Assembly: GCA_948470475.1 (NCBI GenBank)
Contig: OX419337.1
Span: 31,682,372-31,746,371 of the forward strand
DNA length: 64,000 nt
Reading direction: 5' to 3'
Source of the DNA: Galaxea fascicularis
Lineage: Eukaryota > Cnidaria > Anthozoa > Scleractinia > Euphylliidae
Position 1 is the first letter of the stretch, and each line of letters starts with the position of its first letter. The position numbers were made by a program, and so were the translations under genes. The notes beneath the pieces were generated by a model. The model saw only the letters and a list, made by a program, of their open reading frames with translations. It made no database searches and had not been told where the DNA came from. Below, piece after piece: positions 23,701 to 35,395 of this stretch.

Positions 23701-26269
23701 TGTGCTACCACATGTCTTTGGTAAAATCGATAGCAGAGCCTTGACATAACAAACAACTTTGCGAACTAGCTGGCCTTAGGTGTGAACAGACCTGATCAGA
23801 TGAGCAAATTAAAAAGTTTCGCCGATTCCGTGGCGCCTAGAAGGTCAATGTAGAGCAACTCTGTACTGCTGTTTTGTTTGTGATATTGTTAAGTGATGTT
23901 TTCACTTTTGAGTCTGTTGGTACAAGAAAGAAAATGTAACCTGTTCATAAAAAAAAATTTTAAAAAAAAGTTCTAGACTTCACACAGGGCCGCTGTGAGT
24001 ACAACTCAACTATTCTGAGTTTACATAAACACACACAAAGAAGTATAAGAAAGAGCGAGGTGATTATGAGGAAAAACATTGGAAGAAGAAAGGTTGCTAC
24101 CTGAACACGAAAACTGAGGAGAACTACACGGTTCATGGACCACCTTGATAAATGTAAACAAAGCGTGAGTCTTAAAATACTTAAGGTTTAGACTATTGTG
24201 TTAACACGGTGTTTTCATCCGGAAGCAAAAATTAAAGCGACCTCACACAAAGATGAAAATAAGCGACTCAAGCAATACACACTTCTTATCGAGTCAAAAA
24301 TCTCGGCCTAGGACACTTTAATTAGAGTGGAGAAAGACCTAAAATCTTGGAGAATTCAAAAGAAAATTAAGACCATCCCTCCCTCCATTTCAACTATGGA
24401 AGAAAGGCTCGGTTTGGTTTGAGCGCGAATTCATCATTGACTTGGGGTGGAGGCGGTTTAATTTCTCTATTTAGTCTGCACAATATTCAATCTTGGACAA
24501 TTCAAATGAAAAACTAAGACCTCGTCTCCCAAATTTCAATGATAGAGGAAAAGGCGCGTTTTAGTTTATGCGAATTGATCACTGACTTGGGGAGAAGTGG
24601 GGTTTGATTTCTAGCTCTTTCTATTCTCTCCAAGATTGTAGTATCTAACCGAGTACAGATGAATTCCATCAGTACAATAAATTGTTTACGATGTAACAAA
24701 ACTGTGACTGTAATGAAGTTTTCAGTATGAAGACAACACCAACCACTGGGTTGGGCTTCTAGTAACTTGAAGAGGCTGTGTTTTAAGTTGAAAGTAGATC
24801 TATGTTGACAATTACAGATTATCATATGAAAAGCCCTTTGATTGAATGTACGTGCTCGGCAGAATGAGTGTTTTGGCAATATGCTAACCGCGTTTTTTTT
24901 TATGACAAAGTTTAATGAGGAAAACCAAGTGTTTCAAACCACAGTCGCGCAGAGAGGGATTTGCTCGTCCGTGATACAAAATGTTATGACAAGAGTGGAG
25001 TAGATTAGTTGAGAATAACATAGGCAAAAGTAAACTCGTAGAGAGGAGTACAGTACAGTACAGTACAGTACAGTACAGTACAGTACAGTGCAGTACAGTA
25101 TAGTACAGTATACTACAGTATAGTATAGTATAGTGCAGTATAGTGCAGTATAGTACAGTATAGTACAGGGCACTACGTACAGTAGAATCTCGTAGAGTAG
25201 TGGTGTAAATTTTATCTAAGTAATGAGAAAATGCATGTGGCATTCAAGTTCAGTGTACTGCAGATTTTTTTACAGGGCATAAGGTTAAATCTATTTACCA
25301 TTAATTTACTGCTTACACAATGTGAAAAGGAGCACGCTTTTGATTTCGTTATGAACGGTACGGAAATGAGCTAAATCCTGTTCAATTTTAGGTACACGAC
25401 ACGTTAAACCTTGACCCAAAATGACCCAGAAATAACAAGCTGAGACCAACGCTATTTTCAGGAATTCTGAAAATATGAAGGAAGAACAAATTGCTTAACC
25501 GGGAAGTTTATTAAGTCGATTCAACATTTGGTATCTTTTTTCCAGCTAAAGAGCTTTCATTTCTGTGAGTTATTGATTGGCTAATTGTAATTCAGTGCAG
25601 AAGTACACAATACAACAAAAGATCTACGACAGATTCGTGTTCAGGTTGATGTAAATAACGGGGGAACATGTCAAAACACTGATTTCCACACGTGCGTTAA
25701 CACTTCCGTTTACCGGCGAAACTACAGGCAGCTGTTTTAATGACAAATGGTATCTTTTAAAACAAGGTTTGTTATATTCGGACGCGATTGCGAAACGACA
25801 CGAGGTTAAGTATCGGTTACACCACGGGAATGAATTAATGAATTACAATACATCTTCCGACGGAATTAGGACAGGAAATGAAATTAACTGTCGCACTGTT
25901 TTCAAGTAGAAAGTGAAATTTAGAATCATAAAATAAAACGTGGAAAATACAATCAACTCTCTACATCCACGCACCTGAAAAGTATTGTCAAATGTGGTTG
26001 GCGAAAGTCTAAGAGTGCTGTGCCGCATTGCAGGGCTGCAGAAGGTTAATAAGGTAGTGGTATATTCACACAACATACTGACAACTAAAGGCAAATGTTA
26101 CTTACAACAGTCGTGTGTTGACGGGTAAATCGTTCAGTGAAGGGAAAGAAGTCAAGCCAGTGCAGTATAGATCCACGGACTTGGAGCCGACACAATGACA
26201 TTTGTCAGAACATCCGAGTGCTTCCATCGGCACAGCAAGAATCAAAACAGCGAGGAGAGCGCCGATCAT
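11790..26269 (-). CDS. Leucine-rich-repeat GPCR, glycoprotein hormone receptor type (LGR type A-like)
   Basis: Eight exons on the minus strand: 26269-26106, 22486-22415, 21330-21259, 21030-20965, 19926-19855, 16078-16007, 15125-15057 and 13953-11790. All have GT/AG borders and the same phase (split codon after two bases); together they give 2751 nt, 916 residues plus stop. Exon 1 encodes a signal peptide and the cysteine cap CSDKCHC. Six exons each encode one LRR. The last exon encodes the final LRR, a CCAF hinge motif, a Ser/Thr-rich insert with KRKRRRR (about 336-342), PCEDIMG (about 460-466, a hallmark of FSH/TSH/LH receptors), seven membrane helices (about 468-735; ERF in place of DRY, NPFLY in helix 7) and a long tail. 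Length and layout agree with the sea anemone receptor of this family. Expected: plasma-membrane G-protein signalling; ligand unknown. A seventh LRR exon may be missing (see 20837-20904). Confidence 0.92.
14248..14382. mobile_element. 135-bp foldback MITE of GGATAG motifs
   Basis: Ends GGTTGTTCAA and TTGAACAACC are exact inverse repeats. Inside, ATCCGCTGGATAG-type words repeat four times in both orientations. It lies directly beside the next palindromic element, in receptor intron 7. Confidence 0.7.
14401..14787. mobile_element. 387-bp near-palindromic element
   Basis: The left arm (AGACCCTTCTCCAAA...) and right arm (...TTTGGAGAAGGGTCT) pair over almost their full 190 bp. The centre is a tight hairpin with 21-nt arms (14574-14594 with 14603-14623, GACTGGGGGTA and its complement) around an 8-nt loop. 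No ORF. It sits in receptor intron 7. Confidence 0.75.
16586..16737. mobile_element. 152-bp MITE with TIR containing an ACTACAACTACCAGAAT word
   Basis: GACGGCATTTGACTACAACT at 16586 continues as ACCAGAAT, and the complement ends at 16737 (ATTCTGGTAGTTGTAGTCAA, then ATGGCGTC). The interior is AT-rich. It sits in receptor intron 5. The TIR resembles the vertebrate ZNF143/STAF site family. Confidence 0.7.
17817..17863 (-). ncRNA. Hammerhead-ribozyme-like motif
   Basis: On the minus strand, CTGATGA (17857-17851) is followed by a stem-loop (GAC TTCC GCTCA GGTT GTC, with two U-U mismatches), then GAAA (17830-17827) and CGTC. The flanking TTGACT upstream and AGTCAA downstream are perfectly complementary and would form stem I. 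This is the layout of the minimal type I hammerheads known from Penelope-like elements; stem III would be extremely short. Confidence 0.5.
18300..18880. mobile_element. Degenerate transposon with repeated AAGCGACCAC ends
   Basis: The left end reads CAGTCCTCTCATAGCGACCA and TGTAAGCGACCACC. The right end reads GTAAGCGACCACT, GGTGGTCACTTACGACAAAG and TTGACTG followed by TA. The CAGTC...GACTG ends with TA suggest a Tc1/pogo-type non-autonomous relic. Boundaries are approximate. Confidence 0.5.
19024..19789. mobile_element. 766-bp MITE with about 60-bp terminal inverted repeats
   Basis: The left end AAGGCCCCGTCCTCACGTAT and right end ATACGTGTGGACGGGGCTT are inverse repeats. Pairing continues through CCGGAGATTTTTGTATCCGC and AAATTTTTTTATGCGGATAC. 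Subrepeats of CGGATACGTG and GTATACG occur inside. It lies in receptor intron 5. Confidence 0.8.
20484..20570 (+). repeat. tRNA-like SINE relic or tRNA pseudogene
   Basis: A box: TAGCCCAGTTGG at 20492-20503. B box: GGTTCGAATCC at 20539-20549, with a perfect T-arm stem (ACTGG / CCAGT). The acceptor and D stems do not pair well, so this is not an intact tRNA gene. Confidence 0.5.
20837..20904 (-). other. Possible decayed or mis-delimited LRR exon in receptor intron
   Basis: It has a good acceptor (CCTATTTTCAG) and donor (GTGAGT). The phase-2 reading gives LGTLEKRTLNAVYGNAENW, weakly LRR-like. At 68 nt, including it would break the reading frame, while skipping it keeps all flanking exons in frame. 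It sits exactly where vertebrate receptors have one more LRR exon. Confidence 0.3.
22487..26105. other. Receptor intron 1, no other gene seen
   Basis: The 3.6-kb intron contains an AGTAC microsatellite (25048-25166) and otherwise AT-rich unique-looking sequence. I searched for further LRR exons with phase-2 borders and saw none. Confidence 0.55.
25048..25166. repeat. (CAGTA)n pentanucleotide array
   Basis: About 24 units of AGTAC, drifting to AGTAT and AGTGC towards the right end. ORFs through it (repeating YCTVL-like peptides) are artefacts. Confidence 0.9.
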
Positions 26270-26312
26270 CGTGGACGTTAGTTGAAGACAGGAAAATGGA
26301 CTGAGGCGTGGA

Positions 26313-26320
26313 CTTTTATA
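26313..26320 (-). promoter_or_regulatory. TATA box candidate of the receptor gene
   Basis: TATAAAAG on the minus strand lies about 45 nt upstream of the start codon at 26269. Transcription starting about 30 nt downstream would leave a 5' UTR of roughly 15-25 nt, which is short but possible. No competing upstream ATG lies between. Confidence 0.4.
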
Positions 26321-28300
26321 CGCTGCAAATTAACATAGAAAGTGACAACAAGAAAAAAACTTATATATCCTAAGTTTGCAGATAGATTTCGTAGCAACAC
26401 GATATCAGGAAATTTGATCGTTGCCCAGTCACGAGAGGCCTTATGTAGTAGAGTAAGAGTACTGATGTCAATCAAAGGCTTGTATGTCGGATAATAAACA
26501 GGTGTCCTGAAGTTCGCGTGCGCCGGTACCACCGGGTATAGGTGTGTTCCCCCTGCCCCCTTCTACTCTTTTTACTGCTTTTAATTCTAACACCTGCTCT
26601 TGGTTTTAATCGTTCATAAATGGCCTGCATGAAGTCACTTTTGATAGCACAGCTAGAAAACAACGAGGTAAATGTATCGACAAAACATTTTCATTTCCAA
26701 TGGATAAATAAAAAACGCATGGATACCGACTATCTAATTACTGATTATGATTCAATATTCGCGCGTGTGGCCAGTGAGAGGACCTCCTGCCGATCTTTCT
26801 CCCGGCAAAAATATAATCGCCTCTGAAAGTACGCAAAAAAGAAAAAAAGCCAAATTGAAACAACAATGAACACCTGAATAAAAGTTTTTTAGGTGTTGTA
26901 CCAGCTTACCTTGACGCGGTGAGTTAAAAATTGACTGCGGAACTTGTTCCGTTCAATTTTAGCCATGACGACTTCGCATCATGTTTTCGTGCATCAAGTA
27001 AATTTCTTGTTTTAAAAACAAATTTCCTGTGGATCAATCCACGTGCGTTACCCTTGAATCATAAAGAGCGAGAAAGGCAATCTTTGAAGGCGAACTTACA
27101 AGGTGTAAGACTTGCGATGGGATCGAGGCTCTGAATTCGCAATTCATGCACAGGAGCTGCTTTCGAGATTCTTTAACCAACTGAAGTTGGACGCTCACGT
27201 TCTAGTAATTTAAATGAAAATAACATGACTATGTTCAATTTACAGATCTTATTTTCAATATTCTGCCGGAAAAGCCTTTATAAACAAACCCCAAAGCGGA
27301 ATATTTGCGTGGTGTATGCGTGGATTCAACAGAAATTAAAAGCCACCAGCTCAGAAATTTGTTCTCAATTTCTTCAGTCTCCGCAACAAAAATTTATTAA
27401 GATGATTTGTTACGGTTTCCGTCCATGATCGGAACAAAACTACCTTCCCTATCTACATATATATTTTTTGCTTTCTATCGCTTTCGACTTGTGCAGATGT
27501 CGTGAAATAATAATAATTTCTTGATAACGATCAACATGGGATCTTCTCAATTAGCAGCGAGCTACTATTCGGAGGATTATATTATTTATGAGAAATAGCA
27601 ATAACCCTATCATGATTACGACCGCAAGTAAAAGACGTCGCAAGAGCACACAGAAATTGTAATTGTAACGTTTAATGGCGAACACACAGTAATATATTCC
27701 CGACCTCTGCGCATGCGTTGCGTCTTGCAATTTGCTGACCTGTATCTCGCGGACATAATACTGATAATGTCAACACACACGTTTTGAAAAGGCTGTACTC
27801 CTTATCTGCGTCGTAACTTTGGGGTGCTAGCAAACGTTTCTCAGGTTTCTGTTCTCTCAGTCGGCTTCAAGAATATATGTCATCAGAATAGGCTTTCCAA
27901 AGCGACCTTTATGCGCTACAAAAGGGTCTGATATTTGAAAGAAAACTAGTTCACGTTATCTCACGTTATCTCACTTTACTTTTCAGCATGCAAAAATTCA
28001 ATTTCATTTGACAATTCAAAATAATGTCATTAATATGAACATGAGTTTAATTTGCGTGTGAATGAAAATTGATTTGCATATGAAAGGCTGAGCACCTTGA
28101 CTCGCTTAAGGTAATTCGGAAATGGCTTATTAAAAGGACGCTCTTGTGATAGTTACCCTAGCCCCAGAGAGAGAAAAAAAGAACTTATAAAAATATTAAG
28201 TCACTTTATGCTCGAGTCCTTGTCGAAATCATGATGGTAACGCAATACCAGTGAATAGAGTATTCCAAGGATGACACAATCTCGTTCCCGGAGCCTACGT
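26321..28300. other. Intergenic upstream of the receptor gene
   Basis: No ORF with recognisable domains; AT-rich. It should contain the rest of the receptor promoter. Confidence 0.45.
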
Positions 28301-28307
28301 TCCCTTA

Positions 28308-28344
28308 ACCAGCGGCCGGGAAGTCTTCATTCCCGGCCGCTGGT
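28308..28344. repeat. Perfect 15-bp GC-rich hairpin
   Basis: ACCAGCGGCCGGGAA, then a 7-nt loop, then its exact complement, in otherwise AT-rich DNA. It may be the core of a small foldback element. Confidence 0.7.
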
Positions 28345-29530
28345 TTGTTTTCGCTACTGAAACAGTCCTTGAATAATCCAACAGGCGCTCCAAAAATTGC
28401 CGTTTTAACGTCAGGGTGGAGAGTAGGCGAACGTTTTAGTCGAACAGGGCAGGCATCTAATGTTTTGGCAAAATACCTCAGTTGGAAGGCATCTTCGGGC
28501 TGCTGTACAATGTATGCCCTGTGCGAGAAAAAGTTACAGTTTTCTTCTATGGAATTTCACATCAACTTAAACAGAACCAGTTACACGTGAACGGTGATCT
28601 ACTGCACATGGAAAAATGGATTAAAGCATGTCTCTTTCTTTGTACAACGTAACGGTACAGTTGCACTGAGTTTAAGGGTCTTAAACAGATGTTTATATTT
28701 GAGCAAGTAGGAGCCTGTGTTTGAACCTGTGGATAATAAATACATTTTTTATGACTTTTGTAACTTATTTTGAACCATGACATGCGAAAAATGCCTTTGA
28801 TTCCAAGATCCATCGAAACCGAAATAACTAAAATTACTGAGCTCGTTTAGACTGACAAGGCTATAATAATCCAAAATAAGCAATAGATGCTATAACCTCA
28901 CCCCAAAACGTTTCAGTACAGGATGATTATTATAACTCACATGACTTCCAAGAATTTAAACCAAATCAGCCAATTTAGCCTTTTAATTGAATGTGGTGTG
29001 ATCCTCTGTTTACGGAGTGTAAAAATAGCCCGAACGCTTATGACGACATGACCAAATGCCTTGCGTCTACGGAAGTTGTTGCGCATGATCGAAATCAGGG
29101 GTTTCAAGAGGGGAGATGGATAGCTTTATCGTTTGAAAAAAAAAAGTGTTTTACGCTTCACGGTAACGTTATTGCCTGTGAAATTTCTTGTATTAGTTTA
29201 GGTTAATTTTAACTTTGTTGATTTTTTCTAAGGTGGTCTGATACCCTAAAAATGTATGAATTTTTTTTTTTGCTAAATGTGAGAGGGGGGCGGGGGGCGG
29301 GGGGTAGGGTGGTCGTAAAAGTCTTTAATTCTTCTCCAGAGATATTGATAGAGGAACTGACTGGGTATGGTATGCATGTACAATGCCACATGGTGGTTGG
29401 TCACGTGGCTGTACTTAGTGTAACATTTGAATTCACTTTCTGATCGGCAGAATCGTTTGCAGAATTACCTTGAAAGTGTGTCAAAATTGTCCTAAATTGC
29501 TGTGTTTTGGGTCATTCACTGGAGCCGGAA
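28345..29530. other. Intergenic, no supported gene
   Basis: Short ORFs only; a G-rich run lies near 29284-29310. Confidence 0.4.
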
Positions 29531-29564
29531 TAGACATTATTCATAAATGGCTGCCAATTCATCA

Positions 29565-29595
<31 letters not shown>

Positions 29596-29713
29596 AGCCT
29601 CGTTAGCATGTGCTAACTTGAAAAGAATTCTTGCTCTAATGTGAGGCTTGGTAGGCTAATTTACACAATAACAAAACAAAAATAAAACAGCCACCATTTA
29701 TGAATAAGGTCTA
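29531..29713. mobile_element. 183-bp MITE
   Basis: TAGACATTATTCATAAATGG at the left matches CCATTTATGAATAAGGTCTA at the right. An inner pair AAATTAGCCTACCAAGCCTC and its complement flank a 40-bp core. No ORF. Confidence 0.8.
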
Positions 29714-30985
29714 TAAACCTTGTCAATCTCAAATAACTGTTTATTGGCACTGTGACAAACTTTGTTCAAATGCTCGTTGCGAGCTACTGGCAGTTTGTTT
29801 TTCATGGACAAGGGGCCATAAAGCAAATGAACCTTGCCTCACCAGGCTTCAATCTGCATTTGTGGAAGTTTCATTGAAAGTTGAACGTGCCTGGACACCT
29901 ATTGGTGCTGGATTCACGCCTGGCCAGAGACTTTTAAAAAAATACCAAATTGTTTGGAGGTAGACTTTCCCGCTCAAAGATAGGTCAAATTCCCTAAGAT
30001 TCCACGGGCTCAGATTCTTCCTGCTTGGTTGAGGTTGCTGGTAAAAAGGCAGCTAATTGAGATCTTGTTCAGTGCCATTTTTGTCCAAAGTTCCTATTTA
30101 AGTTGGAAGCAGAAGAGGTGTTTTCTAATGTTTACTCTGTGAATAAAAGATTGATTTGAAGAAAGATTTGTTCAGACTGCTCGATTACGAGGTAAGATTT
30201 CCATTTAATTCTTGCCGTGTTGGAGCTATATGTTGTTTTCATGCAATTTCTATTCTATTACTTTGCTCGGGAGAATTACGCATTGTCGTACCATTTTTCT
30301 CCTTGTTTTAACGCGTGACAAACACATATGCACTAGAATTTTTGAATAACTGAGATGACAAAACCTGGCTCCATCAATTTTTTTCTTGACCCTACACAGT
30401 TTTGAGCTTTCAAACTTGCATGAAATTTGTCATGGCAAACATTCTTTTCTTTCCATTATTTTGCTTTTACTGGCTTTCTGGGGCTGAAGCTGGAGACTGA
30501 TAAATCTTCTACGCTGAACCAAAGTAAAGCTTATCTGTTGAATTGTTCTTGCACAGCATGCAAAACATTGATGGTAGGCACAGGCACAAAAACCAACTTT
30601 TTGACTTATCTCTTTGCAAACAGTCAAAGTCAATCCACCAGTTTAGGTTCATAGCCTAGATCACTATAAACATAATCGATAAAAAATGTTTCTTCCCTTA
30701 GTGACTTCTGTGTTTTTGTTCATTTGAGTTAACAAAGAAACCTTACAAAAGCTTGCTTGATTTCCATGGCAACAGGAGACTCAAACATCATTGTCTTTGT
30801 CATCATTCATGACAGCGAGTGGCATGATGGTGGCTTCTTCTGATTAAAATTGAATTTGAGGAAAAAAGGTGGTCCTGGTTATCAGACCACCTTAATATTA
30901 CCAACTGTATTCTAGATACTTTGAGCGGCAAGATTTAAAATACCTTGAAACCGTTTGGCAAGTAACAGTAACTGCTCTTGTCTGT
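29714..30985. other. Intergenic, no supported gene
   Basis: Small ORFs at 29700-29963 and 30427-30654 have no recognisable motif. Nothing else stands out. Confidence 0.4.
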
Positions 30986-30987
30986 AA

Positions 30988-31141
30988 GTGGAGAATAGAC
31001 TGCTTGCAGTCGGTTTTTCCCTTGAATTTCTCTCTTGAAATACTTTCTTTTTCACCGGTGTTGTTTTGCGAACGTGCGCGCTGAGATAAGAACTCCACAG
31101 ATTTTTGAGAAAAGGCGGACTGCTAGCAGTCTAATTCAGTG
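30988..31141. mobile_element. 154-bp MITE with GACTGCTNGCAGTC palindromes
   Basis: The left end TGGAGAATAGACTGCTTGCA and the right end (complement CACTGAATTAGACTGCTAGC) align with a few changes. Each arm carries the palindromic word GACTGC-NN-GCAGTC (TT at the left, TA at the right). Confidence 0.55.
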
Positions 31142-32970
31142 GAGAACGAAACAATAGATAATACAACGACACAAACAATGTCCCCTAGCCCTGATTACAA
31201 AAGAAGCTACAGGTCAAAGGGACCAAAGAAAATATAGGTCTGGAGGAGCCACAGGACTACTCGAGATTGGTTGGAAGGTTGACGGAAAAAAAATGCCCTT
31301 TTTGACGGCTGACGGCTCCCTGCCAGCAAAATATGTCCGTTTTCGGAATTTTTTAAACGGAAAATCCCGTAAGACGTAAGTGGATTAATCGTGATTTTTT
31401 TTTTTTCATCTAAACACCGTAAAGAGCGGCTAGCTCGTCTTCCGGCATATTCGCACACGTAACGTATCAATCTGATGAAACTGGCGTTGACAATGTGTTT
31501 CAACAACTGGTCGAAATAGCTGTTTTACCCTTTAAACCCTAAGAGAGATCAGCCTCAAATTTCTCTTTGTAATATTAACACTTTTAGCAGAATGGTGTAC
31601 GTACTGTTCTGTAAATGGTACATTACGCATATCAAAATCACGGTTGTTGAGAATAAAAACAGATTTTCTTTCACACGTTACACTTCTTTTTTAAATTTGA
31701 TTGGAGGACTTTTTTTTTAATAAGCTACGAGTCAAAAAACACGTGTGCTTTTTCGTATTTAGCTCGTTTTATTGAGTTCCCCACAATAATTGTAAGCTTA
31801 AATTATATTTGCTAAAGCTTAAAAAATTAAACAAGAGTATCTTCTGGATGTGGTTTTGCGTATATTCTTTTGAATAAAATTGAATGTATGGCTTATAAAC
31901 TTTTATGGAAATCCAGGCGGGAGGGAGTGGGGGGGGGGGGTCTAGTTCTTCCTGAAATCCGGGAGGGAGGGGAGAAGGAGAGGGGGGGGAGGTTAAAAAC
32001 GTGTCCATTCGTCGGGGAAGTGTGAATTTTTTCTGGAATAACCCATTGACCAAACTTGTAATCCAACCAAGCGGACTTGGTTCTTTGAGCTAGTAAGTTG
32101 ATATTGACTTCGCTTTTCGCTACTTCAGAAAATGGCGTCATACGGCAAAGTTCTGAAACTGAGTTGTAAGCGACATGGATGGCTGGTATTTCTGGGATCG
32201 ATCTGGGAAGGAAAATCGACGAAGTCGACCCATCTGCCCGCATTTCAAAACTCAGCGTGGATTCTAAAAACCTAAAACTACGCACCGTCGAAACTATCAA
32301 CTAACAGTCATTTCAGAAAAGAAATTCATGGACTGCGAACCAACTGGGTATCGCCAAGCCGAAACTGCTCCGGAAACTATCCACATGGGCATGTGAAAAC
32401 GGAGTAAAGCAAAGAATCTCAAATGCCGATCTGAAACTTGTTTATAAAGAGAGATCAACCGGAACCAACCTGAAACTGTTTGCCTTGTTGATCGTGAAAA
32501 AAAAACGCTTAACTCCTTGAAAATTCGAGCCACCGACTGTCCATTTTCGAGGAATCCGGCTTTCAACGCACTCGATGCAAAATTTTAACCTTATGATAAC
32601 AAAATACAAGCATTGGTGAATCGAAAATGCTACGTGACAACTCAATGAGGAAAATTATATCTTCAAATCACTATAAATCCTAACTTTCTTGAAGGCTTAT
32701 TTCGGGTTAGATAAATTTGGTAATGAAACATTCCACCGAGTGCAAGAACAAATCAAAACACTGATTATCTTACCTTTTTGCAACCGTAGCAGGTGAAATT
32801 TCTTCATTAAGATTTTCCGCACAGAGGTTCACCTTGAAGCAAACTTAATCAAAATAGAAGAGAAAATGCAACATAAACTCGCCAGGTTTCCTTCCCCTGT
32901 GTTTCGAAACTTACTAAACATGTTTACACAGAGCTTAAAATTAAAAAGCGGCAATTCCCTTACCCTGGAT
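31142..32970. other. Intergenic, no supported gene
   Basis: Contains G-rich runs at about 31918-31990, which generate proline-rich ORFs on the minus strand that I do not accept. No domains recognised. Confidence 0.4.
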
Positions 32971-33044
32971 GCCAGAGGTCTTCTCGTTCGCCAGCGGCGA
33001 GGAGCGTCAGAGCGAGTAGTGCTGGTCGGCGAGAGACCTCTGGC
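32971..33044. mobile_element. 74-bp foldback element, GCCAGAGGT family copy 1
   Basis: GCCAGAGGTC at the left and GACCTCTGGC at the right enclose a GC-rich, self-complementary core containing CGAG and GCGAGGAGCG. Confidence 0.65.
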
Positions 33045-33918
33045 TCAGGCCGTTAAGTCTTTTGAGCGTGCCGATCCAATCACGTTGCCATTTATTTCTC
33101 CAGAGTCAAAATCTGACCCTGGGAATCTGATTGGTCGATTGAAAAACGTTTCTTAAAAGGGCTGCCATTGGTTAAGTTTAGGGTGATCTTGGCCAAACTG
33201 GTTTTACCACAGTAATACGAGAAGACGACATCAACGTTGTGCTTTTCGAAATAGCAAGCGCTTTGAAATCAACTGTAGATTCAAAATTTCCGGAATTCGA
33301 TCACTTGAAACTGGAGCAGGTCTTTCCATTGTACAGGTTGTCGCGCGAAAAGATGTTTTCGCAGTTGGTTTCGCTGTTCAACTCCCACATACAAGAACTG
33401 ACGTAAACTGGGGTTCGCATGTTTGCCGCTTCTACTTCGGTTCTATTGACCGATTTAGCTTCTTGTTTGTTTTCAGCGGGGCAACACAATGGTTTAGAGG
33501 ATTAATATGATGATGAAAGTAATTGAAACAGCCATGTGCTAAACTGTCGCATGCTATGTATTTTCATACCAAAGGTTATTTCTGGGTTTAAATTCTGCAT
33601 TTATCGCCTGTTTACTTTGACCCTTGTTGTTTCTGTTTAGCGACTGCGGTCCTTTGTATGCCCTCTGAAGTATTTTGTCTAGCTTTTGTTTGGCTCGTTT
33701 CAGTGCGTTTGATGACAGTACAGCCTCTCTCTTAATAGGAATTTAAGCCGGGTAATAATCTTTATCTTGCAGTGTTGTTTCTATTACACGAAACATGACA
33801 CGCAAATTTTACTCCACGTGGGAAAAACCGGTTCGCTGTGTTTCTAAAATAAGCTCTGACTGCGGATGTCAATCAAAGGAAATTGGCGTCGGCATGGAAG
33901 TGAGGTTGTTATCCGTTG

Positions 33919-34013
33919 GTGCCAGAGGTTTTTTTCTCGCCACTTCGCGACTCGCCTTCGCGGCTTCGCCGCTCAATTCTGTCGCCCCTAACGAGAAAAA
34001 AACCTCTGGCACC
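33919..34013. mobile_element. 95-bp foldback element, GCCAGAGGT family copy 2
   Basis: GGTGCCAGAGGTTTTTTTCT and its complement (AGAAAAAAACCTCTGGCACC, nearly perfect) enclose a core rich in TTCGCGG/CTTCGCC words. Same ends as the copy 0.9 kb to the left. Confidence 0.75.
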
Positions 34014-34380
34014 CAGGGTACAATTCCCTTAACTGTCATCAGTTTGTTCGAAGTAATGAAATCTATATTATTTTTAAAAATATGTCAAATTGAAGTCGGA
34101 AGTTATCTACCGTCAAACAATTAAAAAGGAAAAAATGGTTACAGAACTTCACATTTCTTACCGAGGTTTAGAAATTGCAAAGCCGAACGAAAACTAAAAG
34201 TTGCAGTTCAAGGCAAAAGGCACGTGTTCACTTTGAAACAATTCAGTTTTCCCTTTTTCTGCAGTCTTCAATTCCAACTAAGGCAGTACACCAGACGATG
34301 CAAATGCACTATTATTAGATCTGTTCCACTAACGGCAACAAGTTTGCTATGCCCACAAAAAGATTAACAGTTCGAAATGA

Positions 34381-34596
34381 AGGGCGCGTTTTTTTATTCA
34401 CAATTCTGGAATGAGAATGACCAGAATGAAAAATGCGCGCGTTTTTCTATTCCGCATTCCTATTCCGGAATGGACAGAACGCCATTCCATCCATTCTGCT
34501 CCCTGGGGCAGAATGAACAGAATGCTGCGAATGAAAATCCAAGCATTCCGTACCAACCATTCTTATTCCAGAACTGTGGATAAAAAAACGCGCTTT
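34381..34596. mobile_element. 216-bp MITE with GGAATG/ATTCC-rich interior
   Basis: GCGCGTTTTTTTATTCACAA, then TTCTGGAATGAGAATG, is mirrored by CATTCTTATTCCAGAA, then CTGTGGATAAAAAAACGCGC. The interior repeats GAATG and CATTC words in both directions. Confidence 0.8.
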
Positions 34597-35395
34597 AAGT
34601 GATCAACCAAAAATTTGCGTTTTCAAAATCTTCTCGAGATGTAAACTACACAGAAAAGGTATTAATTTGATTTCACTCAGATTTATTTACCTGCCTAACT
34701 CTTGACTTGTAGTAAATCAATACACCTTATGCTGCGTAATGAAGACAGATCTCAGCAGAAGGCGGACTGTCTTTGAGCATAGCGAAAATCAGTTTTATTT
34801 TTAAGAGTTTTAAATGAAATACCAACATTACCTGAATGAACTCGAAATTTCCTTGAAAGCTTTCTTATGTTTGAGCAGGAATATTGGATTACCGAGTTAA
34901 TTAAGTAACCCAAGCAAATTTCCTAAACACTTTCCGCAATGTAAACAAAGAAAGTGCAAAAAGTGTCTCAGAACCAAAGAAGCGGAAAGATCATATTGAA
35001 CCCGTCCGTGTTTCACATGCTTGTTGACGCATTAGAATAGTGAGCCCTCCCTATCTCTGACTCGAATAACTAAACTGACACACTTGTAACACAAATTGAC
35101 GATCATTGCCCATTTTCTCCGTGTCGGTAACAGTATTTTAATTAAGTTCTCACCACTTGGTGCAACATATTTTGTTGTTTGCTTTTTTATCGCATGCTCT
35201 CTTTTCGCACCTGCTTTAGTCGCATTTCTTACTTGACTTCAAATGTCATCTTCATCTTCATTTCCACATATTTAATACCCACTTCATGTATTTATCCTCA
35301 GTTGCCAACTGCTACCTTGGGAACTAGCAATGTCCCAAGAGACCTCTTTCCCAGGACCTTTCATCTTCCAGCCCGAGATTGTGTCCCAAAAGAGC
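34597..35395. other. Intergenic, no supported gene
   Basis: AT-rich, with no ORF carrying a recognised motif. Confidence 0.4.

Noticed and set aside
24884..25243. Tyr/Cys/Leu repeat ORFs
   Set aside because: Produced by the AGTAC microsatellite within receptor intron 1.
31769..32300. Proline-rich minus-strand ORFs
   Set aside because: Generated by G-rich runs at 31918-31990; no domain.
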